Below are positions 53,378-61,793 of a stretch of 64,000 bases of DNA, piece after piece. The DNA comes from Acidovorax_G lacteus (GTDB taxonomy: Bacteria > Pseudomonadota > Gammaproteobacteria > Burkholderiales > Burkholderiaceae_C), in contig NZ_BAABEX010000007.1 of assembly GCF_039540375.1 (NCBI RefSeq), positions 434,001 through 498,000 on the forward strand. Direction: 5' to 3'. The position numbers and the translations under genes were made by a program. How positions within the stretch are numbered: the stretch's first letter is position 1; each line of letters begins with the position of its first letter. The notes under the pieces were generated by a model that was not told the origin of the DNA, did not search any database, and worked only from the letters and a program-made list of their open reading frames with translations.

Positions 53378-53413
53378 TTGCAGACTCCTCAAAACTGAAC
53401 AAAAATACAGGTA

Positions 53414-53429
53414 CTGTGATTATTGACAG
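53414..53429. promoter_or_regulatory. LexA (SOS) box
   Basis: CTGTGATTATTGACAG fits the CTG-N10-CAG SOS consensus. It lies 18 bases before the lexA ATG and about 37 bases from the asparaginase start, consistent with autoregulation of lexA. A possible promoter (TGAACA, 16 bases, GATTAT at 53418-53423) overlaps it. Confidence 0.85.
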
Positions 53430-53447
53430 TATGTCACCCAGTACACC

Positions 53448-54122
53448 ATGACGGACCACCCCAAACTGACCGCACGGCAGCAACAGATCCTGGATCTGAT
53501 CCGCACCGCCATCGCGACCACAGGCGCCCCACCCACCCGGGCCGAAATCGCCGCCGAACTAGGCTTCAAGTCGGCCAACGCCGCAGAAGAGCACCTGCAG
53601 GCGCTGGCCCGCAAGGGAGTCATCGAACTCGTGAGCGGCACGTCCCGGGGTATCCGCCTGCGCAGCGGCGCACCCACACGACGAGTCGCAGACCAAGCCG
53701 AGCGCAACTCGGGCACGCTCCCGGGGTTTCAACAGCTGCTGTTGCCGCTCATCGGCCGCGTGGCTGCCGGGTCGCCCATTCTCGCGCAAGAGCACGTTGA
53801 TCAAACCTACGCGCTGCAACAGGGTTTGTTCTCGCAGACGCCGGACTACCTGCTCAAGGTGCGCGGCATGTCCATGCGCGACGCCGGCATCATGGACGGC
53901 GATCTGCTAGCCGTGCAAGCGACCAAAGAGGTGCGCAACGGTCAGATCGTGGTGGCACGTCTGGGGGACGAAGTCACGGTCAAGCGCCTCAAACGCACAG
54001 GCGGCTCGGTCGAACTGCTGCCCGAGAACCCCGACTATCCAGTCATCGTCGTACAGCCTGGCGAGCCCTTTGAAATCGAAGGGCTCGCGGTCGGGCTGAT
54101 CCGCAACCACATGCTTTCCTGA
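53448..54122 (+). CDS. lexA: SOS repressor LexA
   Basis: A 224-residue repressor-protease. N-terminal winged helix (LTARQQQILDLIRTAI, PPTRAEIAAELGFKSANAAEEHL), the self-cleavage site Ala107-Gly108 in GRVAAGSP, and the Ser142/Lys179 dyad in GMSMRDAGI and TVKRLKR. The linker is about 20 residues longer than in E. coli LexA, a feature of many betaproteobacterial forms. An SOS box precedes it. Confidence 0.97.
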   Translation: MTDHPKLTARQQQILDLIRTAIATTGAPPTRAEIAAELGFKSANAAEEHLQALARKGVIELVSGTSRGIRLRSGAPTRRVADQAERNSGTLPGFQQLLLPLIGRVAAGSPILAQEHVDQTYALQQGLFSQTPDYLLKVRGMSMRDAGIMDGDLLAVQATKEVRNGQIVVARLGDEVTVKRLKRTGGSVELLPENPDYPVIVVQPGEPFEIEGLAVGLIRNHMLS

Positions 54123-54229
54123 TTTATCCGACACACCGGAGGTGGCGGGCGTCAGCGTCCACAGAGATGCGGCCCTCCGGATGCGGTCGTTCCTTGGAAT
54201 CCTGCCGGCGCCTTGTCTGGAGCATTCAC

Positions 54230-54736
54230 ATGGCATTCGCCCGCATCGTGCAGTCTTGGTTTCAAGCGTGGATCCGCAACCGTTCTTCGCCAGTTGGGCA
54301 AGAGCCCTTCCGCCAGCCGGACGCAGACACAACGGGGTCGCAGCCCAATCTGCGTTGCTCCTTGGCGGATTTGCCCCCGCCGCGGCGCTGGGCGCCCTCA
54401 CTTATGGCCGACCTCGGCAGAACCCCTGAATATCCGGCGTCGGCACACCGCATGCGCCTGGACGAGCCAGCGCGGACAATCGGCGTTCCCCTCACGGTGG
54501 TGCCACACACCCCCGACAGTCGCCCAGCGACGCGCGCCCCGGCCATCGCCAGCGACCGTCAGGCTGCCAACGATCCCTGCGTCCGGGGAACTCATCCCAT
54601 CAAGATTCGCTACGCCCGGGGCCACCGAGGGGGCGCCCGGCTGGCGATTTCGGGGCGGCTGGCCGACGTATGTGCGGAATTGGACCGGCTGGCCCAACTG
54701 GAGCAACGAGGCGAGATCGTCGAAAGCGCAGCCTGA
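54230..54736 (+). CDS. unrecognised protein downstream of lexA
   Basis: A 168-residue ORF whose ATG has GGAG eight bases upstream. The N-terminal half is Arg/Pro-rich and looks poorly structured. The last 50 residues (IKIRYARGHRGGARLAISG, then LADVCAELDRLAQLEQ) look like a compact beta-strand and helix unit. No family recognised. It starts 107 bases after lexA with no terminator seen between, so it may be co-transcribed under SOS control. Confidence 0.5.
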   Translation: MAFARIVQSWFQAWIRNRSSPVGQEPFRQPDADTTGSQPNLRCSLADLPPPRRWAPSLMADLGRTPEYPASAHRMRLDEPARTIGVPLTVVPHTPDSRPATRAPAIASDRQAANDPCVRGTHPIKIRYARGHRGGARLAISGRLADVCAELDRLAQLEQRGEIVESAA

Positions 54737-55273
54737 ACGTGATCCACTCACTCGGCGCCGTTGGTAGATGCAGTGTCAGGCGATCGCCTTCCAACGATAC
54801 GCACCTCACACACCGTTCGCGACACACCGGGCAGGTCCACGCAGGACACTGCAGCCTGCGCTGGTGACGGCGGCGAGCCCCGTAATTACCTCCCGCTTGC
54901 CGTCATGCCCGGCCGCATGCTAGCTGGCCCAAGGCCCGCTGCTGCGGGCGTTTTCTCTCAAGGAGGCAGAAGTGCACTCCCCGTCGGGGCAAAGATCGGC
55001 AACCAAGACAGCTTGCTATTGATTGAATAGCTGCTCGTGCTTGACTCCGCTCACTCCAGGCCACTTTTCGACCTCATGCTGTGCACTGCATCTTGCGCCA
55101 TTGGCGGCTCGGCTGATCTTGAACGGACGCGCGACGCGGACGCTTAGTAGGCCAGAAGGTCTCATGGATCGCTATCGCGCGTCGCGACAGAGGTTCCGAA
55201 CTTCGTGCGATCCGTTTCAGCGTGCGAACGACTACCCCCTACCGGCCTCAGGCCCAGCAGCGAGCAAGGCACA
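54737..55273. other. 537-base gap with a repeat remnant
   Basis: No convincing gene. It contains copy 8 of the dispersed palindrome at 55015-55042 and presumably the promoter of the D-2-hydroxyacid dehydrogenase gene. The open frames here have no ribosome sites and resemble no family I know. Confidence 0.45.
55015..55042 (+). repeat. composite palindromic repeat, copy 8 (half)
   Basis: A perfect small stem GCTATT-GATTG-AATAGC (55015-55031) followed by only the left arm of the large stem (GCTGCTCGTGCTT). Same orientation as copy 1. The right arm has been lost. Confidence 0.7.
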
Positions 55274-56290
55274 ATGACGCCCATGAATATCGTGATCCTG
55301 GACGACTACCAAGATGCCGTCCGCAAGCTCCAGTGCGCCTCGCGCCTGGATGCCTACAGCGCCAAGGTGTATACGAATACCGTCAAGGGCCTGGGCCAGT
55401 TGTCCGTACGGCTCCGGGACGCCGACATCATCGTGCTGATACGCGAGCGCACGCAGATCACCCGGCAACTGGTCGAAAAACTCCCCCGACTCAAGCTCAT
55501 CGCCCAGACAGGGCGCATCGGCCCGCATGTGGACGTGGCGGCCTGCACCGAGCGCGGCATTGCCGTCGCCGAAGGGGTGGGCTCCCCGGTGGCTCCCGCC
55601 GAACTGACCTGGGCCTTGGTCATGGCAGCCATGCGCAGGCTGCCACAGTACATCTCCAACCTCAAGCATGGCGCATGGCAGCAATCGGGCCTGAAGGCCG
55701 CGTCCATGCCCCCCAACTTCGGTATTGGCAGCGTGCTGCGCGGCAAGACGCTCGGCATCTGGGGGTACGGGCGGATCGGCCAGCTGGTGGCGGGTTACGG
55801 CCGCGCCTTCGGGATGAATGTGCGCGTCTGGGGCCGAGAAGCCTCCCGCGTCCAGGCCCTGACCGACGGCTATCAGGTTGCCACGAGCCGCGAGGACTTC
55901 TTTGCCCAGTGCGACGTCATTTCCCTGCACCTGCGGCTCAACGAAGAGACCCGCGGCATGATCACGCTCGAAGATCTATCGTGCATGAAGCCGACCGCTT
56001 TGCTGGTGAACACCTCGCGCGCAGAGCTCATCGAATCGGATGCGCTGATCGCCGCGCTCAACCGGGGGCGGCCCGGCATGGCCGCCGTGGACGTGTTTGA
56101 AAGCGAGCCCATTTTGCAAGGCCACGCCCTGCTGCGGCTCGAGAACTGCATTTGCACGCCGCACATCGGATATGTCGAGCAGGACAGCTACGAGCTGTAC
56201 TTTGGCGCAGCGTTTGACAACGTGGTGAACTTCATCCGCGGCACGCCTACCAACATTGTCAACCCCGGCGCGCTCCAGGTCCGCCGCTGA
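55274..56290 (+). CDS. D-2-hydroxyacid dehydrogenase
   Basis: A 338-residue NAD-dependent dehydrogenase of the phosphoglycerate/formate dehydrogenase family. Nucleotide site LGIWGYGRIGQLVAGYG; catalytic Arg in VNTSRAELI, Glu in DVFESEP and His in CTPHIGYVEQ. Substrate cannot be fixed from sequence; it is shorter than SerA and has no ACT domain. ATG 55274 or 55283. It stands alone. Confidence 0.85.
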   Translation: MTPMNIVILDDYQDAVRKLQCASRLDAYSAKVYTNTVKGLGQLSVRLRDADIIVLIRERTQITRQLVEKLPRLKLIAQTGRIGPHVDVAACTERGIAVAEGVGSPVAPAELTWALVMAAMRRLPQYISNLKHGAWQQSGLKAASMPPNFGIGSVLRGKTLGIWGYGRIGQLVAGYGRAFGMNVRVWGREASRVQALTDGYQVATSREDFFAQCDVISLHLRLNEETRGMITLEDLSCMKPTALLVNTSRAELIESDALIAALNRGRPGMAAVDVFESEPILQGHALLRLENCICTPHIGYVEQDSYELYFGAAFDNVVNFIRGTPTNIVNPGALQVRR

Positions 56291-56820
56291 ACTGCGCTGG
56301 CGCACCATAGCTTTTCGTGCGCCGCCAAGGCCCGCGGAACCCCCCGCAGTGCAGATACGGGCAGCATGGCATTAGCGACCGGCAGCAGACAGGGGGCCTG
56401 CGCACGGAGGAAGGGATGGAGCTGCCCTGCCAGCACAGACCCAACCTGCTGTACGGCTGCAGCGCTTACCACGCGCAAGCACCCTGGCGGCCTGGTGGTT
56501 TTGTTAGGCCATCGACCATCCACCAACACGGGCTAGCGCCGCACTCGGCGAGCTGAGTGGGATACGGACCAGCACCTCTCAAGGCACCATAGCGCGCGGC
56601 GGGATGACCACCAGGCCGCCCACGAAATCTGCGGCCCCATTTCGCCTGCGGGCCCCCTGGCGGCTCCAGCATCAAACCTCAAATCGCGGGCCTCGGCCCA
56701 GATACGGGTAGCCGACGCACGCATTCGCATGGCTCCATCAGGGCACGGGGGCACGCGGCCGGTATGTGCACCGCTGTTCTATGCCTTCGCCATGGCTCCA
56801 GGCACGCGCGATCTCCATAA
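56291..56820. other. 530-base gap with scattered repeats, no gene recognised
   Basis: It holds a perfect 14-base inverted repeat, GGCGGCCTGGTGGT (56486-56499) and ACCACCAGGCCGCC (56607-56620), and a direct repeat of 14 bases with one mismatch, CAGATACGGGCAGC (56352-56365) and CAGATACGGGTAGC (56699-56712). It may be the remains of a decayed gene or mobile element. Open frames here lack ribosome sites and family features. Confidence 0.45.
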
Positions 56821-56821
56821 C

Positions 56822-56847
56822 AAAAAAGCCCCGCACAAGGCGGGGCT
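56822..56847 (-). terminator. rho-independent terminator of the orphan binding-protein gene
   Basis: On the minus strand AGCCCCGC / GCGGGGCT (56847-56840, 56834-56827) with a 5-base loop and six T residues, 49 bases after the gene's stop. Confidence 0.88.
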
Positions 56848-56895
56848 CCTGATCCACTCACCGGCCCCAGACAGTGGGGCCGTGGGTGACAAAGA

Positions 56896-58026
56896 TCAGT
56901 TCAGGGGCGACTTCTTGCCGTCCTTATAGACGTACAGCGTGATCGCGGGGTTCTTCAGTTCGCCGTTGGGCTCGAACTGGATCGTGGAGGTCACGCCCTT
57001 GAAGTTGCTCTTGGCCAGCTCGGGGATGTACACCTTGGGATCCACCGAGTTGGCGCGCTTCATGGCGTCCACCAGCAGGAAGGTGGCGTCGTAGGTGTAG
57101 GGGCTGTACACCTGGAACTGGCCGGGGTACTTGGCGTCGTACTTGGCCTTCCAGGCCTTGCCGCCAGGCATCTTGTCGAGCGAGGCACCGCCTTCGGCGC
57201 AGACCACGTTGTTCAGGGTCTTGGCACCAGCGGCGAGCTTGGCGATTTCAGACGTGCAGATGCCGTCGCCGCCGAAGAACTTCACGTTACCCATGCCCAG
57301 TTGTTCCATCTGGCGCAGCATCGGGCCGGCTTGGGGGTCCATGCCGCCGTAGAAGATGGCATCGGGATTCTTGGCCTTGATGGCGGTCAGGATCGCCATG
57401 AAGTCGGTGGCCTTGTCGGTCGTGAACTGCTCGTCCACCACCTTGATGCCCTTGGCGGCAGCGGTCTTCTTGAACACGTCTGCCACGCCCTGGCCGTATG
57501 CGGTGCGGTCGTCCACGATGGCCACGGTCTTCAGCTTGAGCGTGTCGGCTGCGTACACGGCCAGACCCGAACCCAGCGCATTGTCGTTGGCGATGATGCG
57601 GAAGGTGGTCTTGTAGCCCGGGCGGGTCAGGTTGGGGTTGGTTGCAGCACCGGTGACGTGCGGAATGCCGCAGTCGTTGTAAACCTTCGAAGCGGGAATC
57701 GTCGTACCGGAGTTCAGGTGGCCCACCACGCCAGCCACCTTGGCATCGCACAGCTTCTGTGCTGCGGCGGTGCCCTGCTTGGGATCGGCTGCGTCGTCTT
57801 CAGCCACCAGCTCGAACTTGATCTTCTTGCCGCCGATGGTCACGCCCTGGGCGTTGAGCTCTTCGATGGCCATGCGAGCGCCATTTTCGTTGTCCTTGCC
57901 GTAGTGGGCTTGGGCGCCAGAAACCGGTGCCACGTGGCCGATCTTGACCACCTGCTCTTGTGCAGAGGCCACACCAGCAGCAGCTGCGATAGCAGCAACC
58001 ACGGTCAGTTTCAACTTCAATTGCAT
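56896..58026 (-). CDS. orphan branched-chain amino acid-type substrate-binding protein
   Basis: A 376-residue periplasmic type I binding protein with signal peptide (LKLTVVAAIAAAAGVASA) and mature start QEQVVKIGHVAPVSGAQAHYGKDNENG, closer to classical LivJ/LivK than the 34.4-kb homologue. GGAG lies seven bases before ATG 58026. No permease or ATPase gene adjoins it, so it must use a transporter encoded elsewhere. Ends at a terminator. Confidence 0.92.
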   Translation of the reverse strand: MQLKLKLTVVAAIAAAAGVASAQEQVVKIGHVAPVSGAQAHYGKDNENGARMAIEELNAQGVTIGGKKIKFELVAEDDAADPKQGTAAAQKLCDAKVAGVVGHLNSGTTIPASKVYNDCGIPHVTGAATNPNLTRPGYKTTFRIIANDNALGSGLAVYAADTLKLKTVAIVDDRTAYGQGVADVFKKTAAAKGIKVVDEQFTTDKATDFMAILTAIKAKNPDAIFYGGMDPQAGPMLRQMEQLGMGNVKFFGGDGICTSEIAKLAAGAKTLNNVVCAEGGASLDKMPGGKAWKAKYDAKYPGQFQVYSPYTYDATFLLVDAMKRANSVDPKVYIPELAKSNFKGVTSTIQFEPNGELKNPAITLYVYKDGKKSPLN

Positions 58027-58156
58027 ATCAATCTCCAGTAAAGATAAACGCTGAGATTCGTCTGGTGTCTCAACGCAGGCGAACATATCGCAATTTATGG
58101 GCCAGATCATTAGGGAACACGATGACATGGGCCGGAAACCACAGGGGATAACCCTG

Positions 58157-58684
58157 TCATCGCCCCGACCCTTTTGGGGGCATCGGCAGCGGCCGTGCCA
58201 GCTCCTCGGCGACCGCCTCATTCACCACCCGCTGCACGACCGTTGCCAACTCCTCGCGAAGCCGTGGCAACAGCTGCCGCGTCTGCTCCCGCACCACGTC
58301 AGCGACCACCCGCTCCAGCCTGGGCCCCAGCCGCACATCGATGCGCTGAAGCACTTGGTGCACGAGATGCTCCTCCAGCAAAGCGGCGCTCGGTAGAGCG
58401 GGTGTGGCGGCCGGCGTTACCGTCGGCCGCCCACTCGGCGGCAGCGCCGAGGCCTGCATCACGGGAGCAGCGGGGGCCTGCCCCTGCAGAGCGGCGGGTA
58501 CCGCAGCCACATGGGCAGGGCCAGCACCCGCTGGCGGCGCGGCAGAGGAGGAATCGGCACGATGGCCGGGGCGCGCGCTTGCGGTGCCAGCCTGCACCGC
58601 CAACGGGACCGCATGCGGCACATGCACCACTTCGGTGAGCGTGGGCACAAAGCGTGGGGGCTGCCGCGGCGGAGGGGTGTTCAT
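58157..58684 (-). CDS. DUF2486-like Pro/Ala-rich protein
   Basis: A 175-residue protein. The N-terminal PRFVPTLTEVV is a motif I associate with DUF2486 of Burkholderiales. The middle is Pro/Ala-rich and disordered. The last 80 residues form an amphipathic helix (LLEEHLVHQVLQRIDVRLG, then RVVADVVREQTRQLLPRLR). Its ATG overlaps the holC stop by four bases. Function unknown. Confidence 0.7.
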   Translation of the reverse strand: MNTPPPRQPPRFVPTLTEVVHVPHAVPLAVQAGTASARPGHRADSSSAAPPAGAGPAHVAAVPAALQGQAPAAPVMQASALPPSGRPTVTPAATPALPSAALLEEHLVHQVLQRIDVRLGPRLERVVADVVREQTRQLLPRLREELATVVQRVVNEAVAEELARPLPMPPKGSGR

Positions 58685-59142
58685 GACTGCGGATCCTCCT
58701 GCACGTCATGGCGATTGATGGTCCATCCGCGGTCGCGATAGGCACGCCAGCGCATCCGGGCATGCTCGCGGTCGGCCGCGTCAGAAGCACTTACCAGTTC
58801 GATCAACCGGCCCCAAGCGTCACAGCCCTCCGGAACCCGATCACCCAGATGCAGCACGGCATCGAACGCTGCATCGGCAGGCGCACGCTCCGCCAGCAGC
58901 ACAGGGGCAAAACGCGCCGTGGCTGCGTTGTCTGCACACCAAGCATGCGCCACAAAATCCACCGCTGAAAACGACCAGAGCAGGCCATCCAGGCGCTGCA
59001 GCTCTGCGGCAGGCCCCACGATCAGCAGCCGCGCGTCCGAGCGCACCGCCTTGCGAGAGAGCCGGCAGGCGTAAAGCGCCTTGTCCGGCACATTGAAATG
59101 GAACTTGACCTCTGGCACGGCAAGCGTTGCGGTAGCAGGCAA
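58681..59142 (-). CDS. holC: DNA polymerase III chi subunit
   Basis: A 153-residue protein. EVKFHFNVPDKALYACRLSRKA matches the HolC N-terminus, and GRLIELVSASDAADREHARMRWRAYRDRGW the C-terminal region. Chi links the clamp loader to single-strand binding protein. It follows pepA by three bases, a conserved proteobacterial pairing. Confidence 0.9.
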   Translation of the reverse strand: MPATATLAVPEVKFHFNVPDKALYACRLSRKAVRSDARLLIVGPAAELQRLDGLLWSFSAVDFVAHAWCADNAATARFAPVLLAERAPADAAFDAVLHLGDRVPEGCDAWGRLIELVSASDAADREHARMRWRAYRDRGWTINRHDVQEDPQS

Positions 59143-59145
59143 GGG

Positions 59146-60675
59146 TTAGGCGCCGGGCGTGTGCGCCGCAGACGTCCTGGACGCCCGGGTCTTGCGCGCC
59201 GCGCGCGGCTTTTCAGCCGCGCCTTGTGCAGGCGGTGGGCTCGCATGGCGCAGCAGATACTCCAGCAGCAAGGGAACCGGCCGTCCGCTCGCCCCTTTTT
59301 GCGCCCCGCCCCGCCATGCGGTGCCCGCAATGTCGAGATGCGCCCAAGGCCAGTCCTTGACGAAGCGCTGCAAGAACTTGGCTGCCGTCACCGACCCCGC
59401 AGCACGGCCCGCCACATTGCCCATGTCTGCAAACGGGCTCTTCAAGCCTTCGGCATAGTCGTCGTCGAGCGGCATCCGCCAGCACGGATCCAGCGCCGCG
59501 TCGCCCGCAGCCTGCAGCGAGGCGGCCAACCCGTCGTTGTTGCTGAACAAGCCGCTGCGCACGCCTCCCAGCGCGATGACGCAGGCACCGGTCAGGGTTG
59601 CAATGTCCACCACCGCAGCCGGTTTGAAACGGTCCGCGTAGGCCAGCGCGTCGCACAGGATCAAGCGCCCCTCTGCATCGGTGTTCAGCACTTCGATGGT
59701 CAGTCCGCTCATGCTGGTCACCACATCACCCGGCTTCAGTGCTCGACCATCCGGCATGTTCTCGCAGGCCGGGATGAGTCCGACCACGTTGATGGCAGGC
59801 TGCAGCACCGCCAGTGCCTGAAACACCCCCAGCACGCTGGCCGCACCGCACATGTCGAACTTCATCTCGTCCATCTCGGGCGCAGGCTTGATAGAGATGC
59901 CCCCCGTGTCGAACGTGATGCCCTTGCCCACCAGCACCACCGGCGCCTGCTGCTTGGCCGCACCCTCGTAGCGCAGCTCGATGAAGCGCGGGGCCTCTTC
60001 CGAGCCGCGCGCCACGGCCAGAAAAGCCCCCATGCCAAGCTTGCGAATCGCAGGCTCCTCCAAGACGCGGCACTGCACATTGCGGTGCTTGGCCAGTGCG
60101 CGGGCCGCGGTGGCCAGCATGGACGGTGTGGCATGGTTGGCGGGACGGTTGCCCCATTCACGCGCCAGTTCCACGCCGGCCACCAGCGCCTGTGCACGCA
60201 GCACGGCAGCGCGCATGTCTGCCGTATCGGCGACAGCGACGCGCACTTTCTGCAACTGCCGCGCTTCTGCTTTGGACTTGGTCAGGGTGTAGGCGTACGT
60301 GGCCTCTGCGACGCCCTGCAAGGCCGTGGCCACAGCCTCCGGAGTCGGAGCCTGGGCCCATGCCAGCACCACACGGGCCGTTTTCGGGGCGCGCAGGGCC
60401 GCAGATGCTGCGTTCAGGGCCTGCCGAACCGACCGTGCCGAGGCATCGCCAGCACCCAGCAAAAGCACGCGACGCGCGCTCAGGCCCGGCACCTGGTACA
60501 GCGCCAGCGACTTGCCGGCCTGCGTGGCAAAGTCCCCGGCCTTGAGGGCTTGCGCTGTCAGAGCCGAAAGCGCATCAGACCCCGGGGCGAAACCATCGCC
60601 CACCAGATACAGCAACAGATCGCTCTTGTCGGCAGCCAGTCCCGCGGCGCCCAACGGCTTGAGTTCGAAGTTCAT
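59146..60675 (-). CDS. pepA: leucyl aminopeptidase (M17 family)
   Basis: A 509-residue M17 aminopeptidase using two metal ions. Metal and catalytic motifs: VGKGITFDTGGISIKP and NTDAEGRLILCDAL; the family segment WGNRPANHATPS is present. AAGGGTG lies just before ATG 60675. Only 23 bases separate this start from the divergent lptF start, so each promoter must lie within the other gene or overlap tightly. In E. coli PepA also binds DNA in Xer recombination. Confidence 0.95.
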   Translation of the reverse strand: MNFELKPLGAAGLAADKSDLLLYLVGDGFAPGSDALSALTAQALKAGDFATQAGKSLALYQVPGLSARRVLLLGAGDASARSVRQALNAASAALRAPKTARVVLAWAQAPTPEAVATALQGVAEATYAYTLTKSKAEARQLQKVRVAVADTADMRAAVLRAQALVAGVELAREWGNRPANHATPSMLATAARALAKHRNVQCRVLEEPAIRKLGMGAFLAVARGSEEAPRFIELRYEGAAKQQAPVVLVGKGITFDTGGISIKPAPEMDEMKFDMCGAASVLGVFQALAVLQPAINVVGLIPACENMPDGRALKPGDVVTSMSGLTIEVLNTDAEGRLILCDALAYADRFKPAAVVDIATLTGACVIALGGVRSGLFSNNDGLAASLQAAGDAALDPCWRMPLDDDYAEGLKSPFADMGNVAGRAAGSVTAAKFLQRFVKDWPWAHLDIAGTAWRGGAQKGASGRPVPLLLEYLLRHASPPPAQGAAEKPRAARKTRASRTSAAHTPGA

Positions 60676-60698
60676 AATCACCCTTTTGCTTCCGACCG

Positions 60699-61793
60699 AT
60701 GTTATTCGATTCATCCCTGCGCAAGGAGCTGGCACGCAGCTTCGGAGCCACCCTGGTCGTGCTCGTCACAGTGGTCATGACCATGATGCTGATCCGCACG
60801 CTGGGCCAGGCATCCCGGGGCAACGTGAACCCATCGGATGTCATGCTGGTGATGGGCTACACCGTGCTCGGGCAACTGCCGGTGATCCTCAGCCTGAGTC
60901 TGTTTGTGGCCTGTGTCGGCTGCCTGTCCCGGATGTACCGTGAAAGCGAAATGGTGATCTGGTTCGCTTCGGGTCGCGGGCTGGCCAGCATGCTGCGCCC
61001 GCTCCTGCGCTTTGCCTGGCCGGTCATGCTGATCGTGGCGGTGCTTTCATTGCTGGTCTGGCCTTGGGCCAATGAACAGATCCAAGAGCTCAGAACCCGC
61101 TACGAGCAACGTGGCGACATCGACCGGATCGCGCCAGGCGAATTTCAAGAGTCTGCGAACGGGTCCCGCGTGTTTTTCATTGAGCGGGACGGCTCGGTGG
61201 AAACCGGTGCCACCAACGTGTTCATCGCCTCTTCGCAGGGCAGCCAGGAAACCGTGACGTCGGCCCGCTCTGCCCGGGTGGAAGTGCGCGACGGACAGCG
61301 CTGGGCGGTTCTTAGCCAGGGGCAACGGCTGGAGAGTGATCGCACCAAACCTGGGGCGTCCGTGAGCGAGTTTGAAGAGTACACCACCCGCATCGGGGCA
61401 GCGCCCGCTGCATCTACCGATGCGCAGTCGGTCAAGACTGTGCCGACCCTCGATTTGCTGAAATCGCCGGTGCCAGCCTTTCAGGCGGAGCTGGGTTGGC
61501 GCGTGGGCCTTGCGCTCGCGTCGCTCAACTTCGTGCTGCTCGGGCTGGCGCTGACCAGTGCGAACCCCCGGGTGGCACGCAGCACCAGCATGGTGTTCGC
61601 GCTGCTGGCCTTCGTCGTGTACTACAACCTGATGACGCTTGGACAAAGCTGGATTGGAGCAGGACGGCTCTCGATGCCGTTGTTCACGCTCGGACTGCAT
61701 GGCGGCGTGTTCGTGCTGGCCCTGACGCTGCTGACCCTGCGGCATCTGCAGTGGACCCCTGCTGCGCTCCTGCCCCGGAGAAAAGCGGCATGA
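60699..61793 (+). CDS. lptF: LPS export permease LptF
   Basis: A 364-residue inner-membrane protein of the LptB2FGC transporter. About six helices: three at the N-terminus (residues 10-110) and three at the C-terminus (265-350), around a periplasmic domain. Typical YjgP/YjgQ features: MLFDSSLRKELARSF, YRESEMVIWFASG. Overlaps lptG by four bases. Confidence 0.94.
   Translation: MLFDSSLRKELARSFGATLVVLVTVVMTMMLIRTLGQASRGNVNPSDVMLVMGYTVLGQLPVILSLSLFVACVGCLSRMYRESEMVIWFASGRGLASMLRPLLRFAWPVMLIVAVLSLLVWPWANEQIQELRTRYEQRGDIDRIAPGEFQESANGSRVFFIERDGSVETGATNVFIASSQGSQETVTSARSARVEVRDGQRWAVLSQGQRLESDRTKPGASVSEFEEYTTRIGAAPAASTDAQSVKTVPTLDLLKSPVPAFQAELGWRVGLALASLNFVLLGLALTSANPRVARSTSMVFALLAFVVYYNLMTLGQSWIGAGRLSMPLFTLGLHGGVFVLALTLLTLRHLQWTPAALLPRRKAA

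Noticed and set aside
56438..56509. Possible integron attC site (ACCCAAC ... GTTAGGC)
   Set aside because: The two core-like motifs are not properly complementary, inner boxes are not evident, and no integrase or cassette genes are nearby.
58142..58156. Hairpin after the DUF2486-like gene as a terminator
   Set aside because: CAGGG/CCCTG has short arms and no T-run on the minus strand.
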